NCBI GenBank assembly: GCA_963849005.1 | Contig: CAWKGC010000023.1 | Span: 744,001-808,000, forward strand | Origin: CAWKGC01 sp963849005 | GTDB taxonomy: Bacteria > Pseudomonadota > Gammaproteobacteria > Burkholderiales > Usitatibacteraceae | Direction: 5' to 3' | Length of the DNA stretch: 64,000 nucleotides | Shown here: piece by piece, positions 58,630 to 64,000 of the stretch | Layout of the letters: each line of letters starts with the position of its first letter | Numbering within the stretch: position 1 is the first letter of the stretch | Translations under genes and position numbers: made by a program | Notes under the pieces: model-generated | The model's database searches: none | What the model was told of the DNA's origin: nothing | The model's input: only the letters and a program-made list of their open reading frames with translations

Positions 58630-59468
58630 TTTTCGGCGAGCGCTCGGTCCCGCCCTATCGATTCCGGCAAGGCAGCGTGCCGCTGGTGGTCTCGATGCCG
58701 CACAGCGGCACGTGGATCCCGCCTTCGCTTTCCCGCGACATGACCGACGCAGCGCTGCTGCGCGCCGATACCGACTGGCACCTGCCGCGTCTCTACGATT
58801 TCCTCGGGGAACTCGGCGCCAGCGTGATCGTCGCGACGCATTCGCGCTACGTGGTGGACCTGAACCGCCCGCCGGACGACGCCAATCTTTACCCCGGCAA
58901 GGACACGACGTCGCTCTGCCCCATCGACACCTTCGGCAAGGAGCCGATCTACCTCGCCGGCCGCGCGCCGGCCCCCGAGGCCATCCGCGCCCGCGTCGAC
59001 CGCCACTGGGCCCCCTATCACCGCAGGCTGGCCGGCGAGCTCGCGCGCGTCCGGCAGGAACACGGGGTCGCGGTGCTGTGGGACGCGCACTCGATCGTCT
59101 CGGTCGCGCCGCGTTTTTTCGAGGGACGCCTGGCCGACTTCAATCTTGGCACTTGCGGCGGGACCTCATGCGCGAGCGCTCTGGCAGGCCGGCTCGATTC
59201 CGCCCTGGGCGGCCACCGTGCGTGGCGCTCCGTCCTGGACGGCCGGTTCAAGGGCGGGCACATCACGCGCCGCTATGGTCGGCCGGCCGAAAGCATCCAC
59301 GCGGTGCAGATGGAAATGGCGCAGGCGACCTACATGGACGAGAAGTCGCCCTTCACGTTTCGCGAGGACCTTGCGGCGCGGATTCGCCCCTTGTTGAAAG
59401 AACAACTGGGGATCGCGCTCGACTGGGCCCGCGCTCAGGCGCGCACGCCGCCGGCAAAGACCGCATAG
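58626..59468 (+). CDS. hutG: N-formylglutamate deformylase
   Basis: This encodes 280 residues from GTG 58626 in a GTGA overlap with hutU. The FGase motifs are VVSMPHSGTWIP near residue 25, VVDLNRPPDDANLYPG, LWDAHSIVSV with metal-binding Asp and His, and GRFKGGHITRRYG. It hydrolyses formylglutamate to glutamate and formate, the last step of the HutF route. Its final 34 bp overlap the convergent hutI gene. Confidence 0.96.
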
Positions 59469-60628
59469 CGGGCACGCGTGCCGCCGATGCGGTGGCACAG
59501 GTCGGCGGGCTCCGAGATGTCCCAGACCGCCAGGTCGGCCCGCCTGCCCACTTCGAGCGTGCCGCGGTCTTCCAGCCCGAGCGCCCTTGCGGCGTGGCAG
59601 GTCACCCCCGCGAGCGCCTCCTCGGGCGTCAGGCGGAACAGCGTGCAGGCCATGTTCATCATCGCGGTGAGCGACGTCGTGGGCGATGTCCCGGGATTGC
59701 TGTCGGTCGCCACTGCCATCGGCACGCCGTGCTTTCGCAGCACCTCCACAGGCGGCAGCTGCTTCTCGCGCAGCGTGTAGTAGGCGCCCGGGAGGAGGAC
59801 GGCAACCGTGCCCGCGTTGCCCATCGCGAACACGCCGGCCTCGTCGGTGTATTCGAGGTGATCGGCGGACAGCGCGCGAAACTCCGCCGCGAGCGCAGCG
59901 CCGCGCAGGTTGGACAACTGGTCGGCGTGCAGTTTCACCCGCAGCCTGTACTTGCGCGCCGCCTCGAACACGCGGCGCACCTGCGCCGGCGTGAAGCCGA
60001 TGCCTTCGCAGAACGCATCGACCGCGTCCGCGAGCCCCTCGGCCGCCACGCGCGGAATCATCTCGTTGCAAACGAGGTCGATGTAACCGTCGGCGTCGCC
60101 CTTGAACTCCGGCGGCACGGCATGCGCGCCGAGGAAGGTCGTGCGAATGTCCACGCCGACCGCGAGCGAGCGCGCCGCCCGCAGGCACTTCAGCTCGCTC
60201 CTCGTCTCCAGCCCGTAGCCGGACTTGATCTCGACCGTGGTCACGCCCTCCGACATCAGGGCCATCAGCCGCACGCGGGTTTCGCGCGCGAGCTGCTCTT
60301 CGGTTGCCGCGCGCGTGGCGTTCATCGTGGAGAGCACGCCGCCCCCGGCGAGCGCGATTTCCTCGTAGCTCGCGCCGTTCAGCCGCATCTCGAACTCGGT
60401 GGCGCGATTGCCGGCGTAGACGAGGTGCGTATGGCAGTCGACCAGGCCGGGCGTCACCCAGGCGCCGCCGAGGTCGCGCACCGTGATCGCACTTCCCGGC
60501 GCCGCAGCCGCCGCCCCGATCCACTCGATGCGGCCGTCGCGCACGCCGATCGCGCCGCCCTCGATCGTCCCGTAGCGGCCGCCGCGCATCGTCGCCAGCC
60601 GGCCGTTGGTGAAAAGCGTGTCCCACAT
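59435..60628 (-). CDS. hutI: Imidazolonepropionase
   Basis: This encodes 397 residues from ATG 60628. Metal ligands appear in VDCHTHLVYAGNR, KLHADQLSN and ATDSNPGTSPTTSL; the substrate loop is EIKSGYGLETRSELKCLR. It opens imidazolonepropionate to formiminoglutamate. It is on the strand opposite the other hut genes and is divergent from hutF with 21 bp between start codons, so the two must share a very compact control region. Confidence 0.97.
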   Translation of the reverse strand: MWDTLFTNGRLATMRGGRYGTIEGGAIGVRDGRIEWIGAAAAAPGSAITVRDLGGAWVTPGLVDCHTHLVYAGNRATEFEMRLNGASYEEIALAGGGVLSTMNATRAATEEQLARETRVRLMALMSEGVTTVEIKSGYGLETRSELKCLRAARSLAVGVDIRTTFLGAHAVPPEFKGDADGYIDLVCNEMIPRVAAEGLADAVDAFCEGIGFTPAQVRRVFEAARKYRLRVKLHADQLSNLRGAALAAEFRALSADHLEYTDEAGVFAMGNAGTVAVLLPGAYYTLREKQLPPVEVLRKHGVPMAVATDSNPGTSPTTSLTAMMNMACTLFRLTPEEALAGVTCHAARALGLEDRGTLEVGRRADLAVWDISEPADLCHRIGGTRARYAVFAGGVRA

Positions 60629-60649
60629 GCTTGCTATGATACCGGCGCC

Positions 60650-62029
60650 ATGACCCAGTCGCTCTTTGCCCGCGATGCACTGCTTCCCAACGGCTGGGCG
60701 CGCGACGTCCTGATCGCCTGGAATGCCGCGGGCGAGATCACGCTCGTGCAGCCCGGCGGCGAACGCCAGGGCGCGGAAGCGGCCTCGGGCCCGGTGATCC
60801 CCGGCATGCCCAACATCCACTCGCACGCGTTCCAGCGCGCGATGGCCGGCCTCGCGGAAACGCGCGGGCACCCCACCGACACTTTCTGGACTTGGCGGGA
60901 GGAGATGTACAAGCTGGTCCTCGCCCTGTCGCCGGAGGACGTCGAGGCGATCGCGGCCTTCCTCTATGTCGAGATGCTCAGGCACGGGTACACCTCGGTA
61001 GCCGAGTTCCACTACCTGCACCACCAACCCGACGGCTCACCCTACGCCGACCCGGCCGAGCTTTCGCATCGCATCATCGCTGCGGCGCGCCATGCCGGCA
61101 TCGCGCTTACCCACCTGCCGGTGCTCTACGCCTACGGCGGCTTCGGGCACAAGCCGCTCGGCGCCGCGCAACGCCGTTTTGCCGGAACCGCCGAATCGAT
61201 CGCGCGCCTCACCGGCGACCTCGTGCGCGGCTACGCGAACGTGCCGGACCTGCGCTTCGGCATCGCGCCGCATTCGGTGCGAGCGGTGGATGCGCTGATG
61301 CTCCAGGAGGCGGTGTCGGCGATGGATGGCATCGATGCCACTGCGCCGATCCACATGCATGCGAGCGAGCAGGTCGGCGAAGTCGCGGAATGCCGCGCCA
61401 CGCACGGCGTGACGCCGATCGAATGGATCTGCGAGATCGCGCCGGTGGACCGGCGCTGGTGCTTCATCCACTCGACCCACATCACCGCGGCCGAGCGCGA
61501 CCGAGTGATCGATGCCGGCGCCACCGCCGGCCTGTGCCCGATGACCGAGGCCAACCTCGGCGACGGCATCTTTCCCTTTGGCGACTGGTTCGCAGCCGAT
61601 GGCTTGTGGGCGATCGGCGGCGACAGCCACGTCTCGGTGAGCCCCTTCGAGGAATTGCGCCAGCTGGAATACAGCCAGCGGCTGGTCACCCTCACGCGCA
61701 ACGTCTCCGCGCGCAGCGACGCGCCCGAAGTGGCGAGCAACCTCTGGGGCGCCGCGGCGGCGGGCGGGGCACGGGCGCTGAAGCGCAATGCCGGCCGGAT
61801 TTCGGCCGGCACCCGCGCCGATCTCGTGGTCCTCGACGGCGACGAGACCGACTTCACCGGCCTTGCGGCGCCGACCCAGCTTGCCGTGGCAATGTTCTCC
61901 GGAAACGCGAATCGCGTCCGTGACGTGTTCGTCTCCGGGCGGCGTATAGTCAAGGATCGGTACCATGCCGCGCAGGATGGCGTCCGTGATCGATTTGCCG
62001 CTGCGCTCGGACGCCTCCGGGCGCGATAG
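60650..62029 (+). CDS. hutF: Formimidoylglutamate deiminase
   Basis: This encodes 459 residues from ATG 60650. Amidohydrolase metal motifs are MPNIHSHAFQRAMAG, HMHASEQVGEV, CFIHSTHIT and GGDSHVSVSPFEELR. It deaminates formiminoglutamate to formylglutamate, which HutG then cleaves. Its presence with HutG marks the five-step pathway instead of direct HutG-type formiminoglutamase. The end is followed by 118 bp before rubrerythrin. Confidence 0.97.
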   Translation: MTQSLFARDALLPNGWARDVLIAWNAAGEITLVQPGGERQGAEAASGPVIPGMPNIHSHAFQRAMAGLAETRGHPTDTFWTWREEMYKLVLALSPEDVEAIAAFLYVEMLRHGYTSVAEFHYLHHQPDGSPYADPAELSHRIIAAARHAGIALTHLPVLYAYGGFGHKPLGAAQRRFAGTAESIARLTGDLVRGYANVPDLRFGIAPHSVRAVDALMLQEAVSAMDGIDATAPIHMHASEQVGEVAECRATHGVTPIEWICEIAPVDRRWCFIHSTHITAAERDRVIDAGATAGLCPMTEANLGDGIFPFGDWFAADGLWAIGGDSHVSVSPFEELRQLEYSQRLVTLTRNVSARSDAPEVASNLWGAAAAGGARALKRNAGRISAGTRADLVVLDGDETDFTGLAAPTQLAVAMFSGNANRVRDVFVSGRRIVKDRYHAAQDGVRDRFAAALGRLRAR

Positions 62030-62147
62030 GCAGCCCCAATCGGGCGCATCGGAACAATCTATTGGACGATTGCCTCGCGCGCTCGCTACTCTTGCGCATG
62101 CCTGCGGGCATCGCTGTTTAATCTTCATCAACCGTCAGGAGGACACC

Positions 62148-62570
62148 GTGGCAAACCTCAAGGGCACCAAGACGCATGACAACCTGAAGGCCGCCTTCGC
62201 GGGCGAGTCGCAGGCCAACCGCCGCTATCTCTATTTCGCGAACAAGGCCGACATCGAAGGCCAGAACGACGTCGCCGCGCTGTTCCGCTCCACTGCCGAG
62301 GGCGAGACGGGCCATGCGCACGGCCACCTCGACTACCTCGCGACCGTGGGCGACCCTGCGACGGACCTGCCGATCGGAAGCTCCCGCCAGAACCTGAAGG
62401 CGGCGGTCGCCGGCGAGACGCACGAGTACACCGACATGTACCCGGGCATGGCGAAATCGGCGCGCGACGAGAAGTTCGAGGAGATCGCCGACTGGTTCGA
62501 GACGCTCGCCAAGGCCGAGCGCTCGCACGCCAACCGCTTCCAGAAGGCGCTCGACGCGCTGGCGGACTGA
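62148..62570 (+). CDS. Rubrerythrin-type ferritin-like protein
   Basis: This encodes 140 residues from GTG 62148 behind AGGAGG. Iron-binding motifs of the four-helix bundle are AAFAGESQANRRY, AEGETGHAHGH, VAGETHEYTDMYP and AKAERSHANRF. The C-terminal rubredoxin domain of classical rubrerythrin is absent, as in the short form found next to heterodisulfide-reductase-like genes. It reduces peroxide. The following Fe-S protein (93 bp away) is a known neighbour and probable electron donor. Confidence 0.93.
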   Translation: MANLKGTKTHDNLKAAFAGESQANRRYLYFANKADIEGQNDVAALFRSTAEGETGHAHGHLDYLATVGDPATDLPIGSSRQNLKAAVAGETHEYTDMYPGMAKSARDEKFEEIADWFETLAKAERSHANRFQKALDALAD

Positions 62571-62583
62571 GGACCTGACCCCC

Positions 62584-62630
62584 GGGGCGGCGGTGGACTG
62601 GGGTCGTCGCCCCGCCGCCCCGCCCTTTTT
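62584..62630 (+). terminator. Hairpin between rubrerythrin and Fe-S protein genes
   Basis: A perfect 10-bp stem GGGGCGGCGG (62584-62593) with CCGCCGCCCC (62612-62621) and an 18-base loop is followed by GCCCTTTTT. It could end or attenuate the rubrerythrin message, giving more rubrerythrin than its partner. Confidence 0.6.
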
Positions 62631-62663
62631 CCTGCGCGCGACACCATTCCGGTACCCGACACC

Positions 62664-64000
62664 ATGAGCACCCGAGAAGGCAGCCTCGAAGCACCGACCC
62701 GCCATCCGCTCGACTGGAAGAATCCCGACTTCTACAACGAGGCGTCGGTGCAGAAGGAAATGGAGCGGGTGTTCGACATCTGCCACGGCTGCCGCCGCTG
62801 CGTGAGCCTGTGCAATTCCTTCCCGGTGCTCTTCGACCTCGTCGACGAAAGCCCGACGATGGAAGTCGATGGCGTGGCGAAGGAGAGCTACTGGAAAGTG
62901 GTCGACCAGTGCTACCTGTGCGACGTCTGCTACATGACCAAATGCCCGTACGTTCCGCCGCACGCCTGGAACGTCGATTTCCCGCACCTGATGCTGCGGG
63001 CCAAGGCCGTGCAGTTCAGGAAGGGCACCGCAACGCAGTTCCGCGACAATCAGCTCTCGTCGACGGACCGCAACGGCAAGCTCGCAACGATTCCGGTGGT
63101 GGTGCAGTTCGTCAACGCCGCGGCGAAGTCCCCGGCGATGCGCTCGCTCGCCGAGAAGGCGATCGGCGTCGACAAGACCGCGTGGCTCCCTGAATTCACC
63201 TCGAAGAAGTTCCGCTCCCACGCGGCGAAGAGCCCGCCGCATGTCGCGAAGGACGGCGAGCGCACGCCGGGCAAGGTGGCGATCTACTCCACCTGCTACG
63301 TGAACTACAACGAGCCGGGCATCGGCCACGACCTCGTGAAGATCCTCGACCACAACGAGATCCCCTACGTGCTCGTGGAAAAGGAGGCGTGCTGCGGCAT
63401 GCCCAAGCTCGAGGCGGGCGACCTGGAGAGCGTGGCGGCGAGCAAGGAGAAGAATATCCCGGCGCTGGCGAAGCTCGCGCGCGAAGGCTACGCCATCCTC
63501 ACGCCGATCCCGTCATGCACGCTGATGTTCAAGCAGGAATTGCCGCTGATGTACCCGGGAGAGGCCGACGTGCAGGCAGTCAAGGAGGCGATGTTCGACC
63601 CCTTCGAGTACTTCGTGCTCAGGCAGAAGGACGGGCTGCTCAGGACCGACTTCAAGGCGGAGCTCGGCAAGGTCTCGTACCACATCCCCTGCCACTCGCG
63701 GGTGCAGAACGTGGGGCAGAAGACGCGCGAGGCGCTGGAAATGGTTCCCGGCACGCAGGTGAACACCATCGAGCGCTGCTCGGGCCACTCCGGCACCTGG
63801 GGCGTGAAAAAGGAATTCCACGCCACCGCGCTCAAGATCGGCAGGCCCGTGTTCCGGCAGGTCGCCGAGTTCGAGCCCGACTGGTTCAGTTCCGATTGCC
63901 AGCTCGCCGGCCACCACATCGAGCAGGGCCTCGGGGAGAACAAGGGCAAGGCGAAACTCGCCCACCCGCTGACCCTGCTGCGCAGGGCTTATGGGCTGCC
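62664..64000 (+). CDS. Heterodisulfide-reductase-related Fe-S protein (GlpC/HdrD-like), truncated by window end
   Basis: From ATG 62664 the frame is open to the window edge, 445 residues. Two [4Fe-4S] sites are CHGCRRCVSLC and CYLCDVCYMTKCP in the first 100 residues. Two CCG-type domains follow (STCYVNYNEPGIGHD, KEACCGMPKLEAG; PCHSRVQNVG, ERCSGHSGTWG). This is the layout of GlpC/HdrD-like electron carriers that accompany rubrerythrin and a DUF3501 protein in many proteobacteria. It probably feeds electrons to rubrerythrin. The C-terminus is outside the window. Confidence 0.93.
   Translation, partial: MSTREGSLEAPTRHPLDWKNPDFYNEASVQKEMERVFDICHGCRRCVSLCNSFPVLFDLVDESPTMEVDGVAKESYWKVVDQCYLCDVCYMTKCPYVPPHAWNVDFPHLMLRAKAVQFRKGTATQFRDNQLSSTDRNGKLATIPVVVQFVNAAAKSPAMRSLAEKAIGVDKTAWLPEFTSKKFRSHAAKSPPHVAKDGERTPGKVAIYSTCYVNYNEPGIGHDLVKILDHNEIPYVLVEKEACCGMPKLEAGDLESVAASKEKNIPALAKLAREGYAILTPIPSCTLMFKQELPLMYPGEADVQAVKEAMFDPFEYFVLRQKDGLLRTDFKAELGKVSYHIPCHSRVQNVGQKTREALEMVPGTQVNTIERCSGHSGTWGVKKEFHATALKIGRPVFRQVAEFEPDWFSSDCQLAGHHIEQGLGENKGKAKLAHPLTLLRRAYGL

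Overview
The window is GC-rich, densely coded DNA from a Gram-negative proteobacterium. The mix of TctC/Bug-type, TAXI and DctP TRAP solute receptors, an RND pump, NnrS, GntR/FCD regulation, an Fnr-type box and a hut pathway running through HutF and HutG fits a betaproteobacterium (Burkholderiales or Nitrosomonadales-like). That placement is an inference from gene content. No rRNA, integrase, transposase, plasmid or phage gene is visible.

Layout. 1-3 kb: two secreted DUF11-type proteins on the minus strand. 3.5-12.7 kb: MarC membrane protein, tRNA-Ser, a membrane-anchored peroxiredoxin, a TAXI-type TRAP transporter (receptor, terminator-like hairpin, fused permease), a TrpB2-like PLP enzyme, tRNA-Arg, a Bug-type receptor, an HD-domain protein and a DUF465 protein. 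12.8-17.1 kb: a two-gene RND efflux operon followed by about 600 bp of repeat-rich non-coding DNA. 17.7-23 kb: lytic transglycosylase, then an ABC ATPase with an ABC-permease/M1-peptidase fusion protein. 23.2-31.7 kb: two collagen-like secreted proteins separated by NnrS, tRNA-Glu, tRNA-Ala, a beta-CASP hydrolase, gltX and tRNA-Val. 31.8-40.2 kb: a catabolic cluster (hydantoinase, DctP and DctQM TRAP transporter, amidase, FAH-type hydrolase) divergent from a GntR regulator and an Asp/Glu-racemase/maleate-isomerase-type enzyme. 40.2-43.5 kb: di-haem cytochrome c behind an Fnr-like box, a YbaK-type deacylase and SppA. 43.6-51.7 kb: a form II CO-dehydrogenase-like molybdenum hydroxylase operon (small, large and FAD subunits plus CoxD, CoxE, CoxG) ending in an Opu-type ABC receptor/permease fusion. 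51.8-62 kb: the complete five-enzyme histidine utilisation route (hutH, hutU, hutI, hutF, hutG) with a DUF3500 protein, a UDP-galactopyranose-mutase-like flavoprotein and a DUF707 protein coupled to hutH. 62.1-64 kb: rubrerythrin and a heterodisulfide-reductase-like Fe-S protein that runs off the window.

Two features stand out. First, seven otherwise conserved genes carry about 13 frameshifts, and every one is of the same sense: one extra base. That looks like a systematic insertion artefact in the sequence rather than 13 independent mutations, so these genes may be intact in the organism. Second, three families of inverted repeats sit between genes. One family, headed GGGGTCAG, occurs at 46.7 and 51.7 kb. 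At the second site it supplies the stop codon of one gene and abuts the start codon of hutH.

I did not find a clear new defence or mobile system. The most unusual gene groupings are the DUF3500/flavoprotein/DUF707 module inside the hut operon, the imide/hydantoin cluster with its own transporter, and the paired collagen-like secreted proteins.
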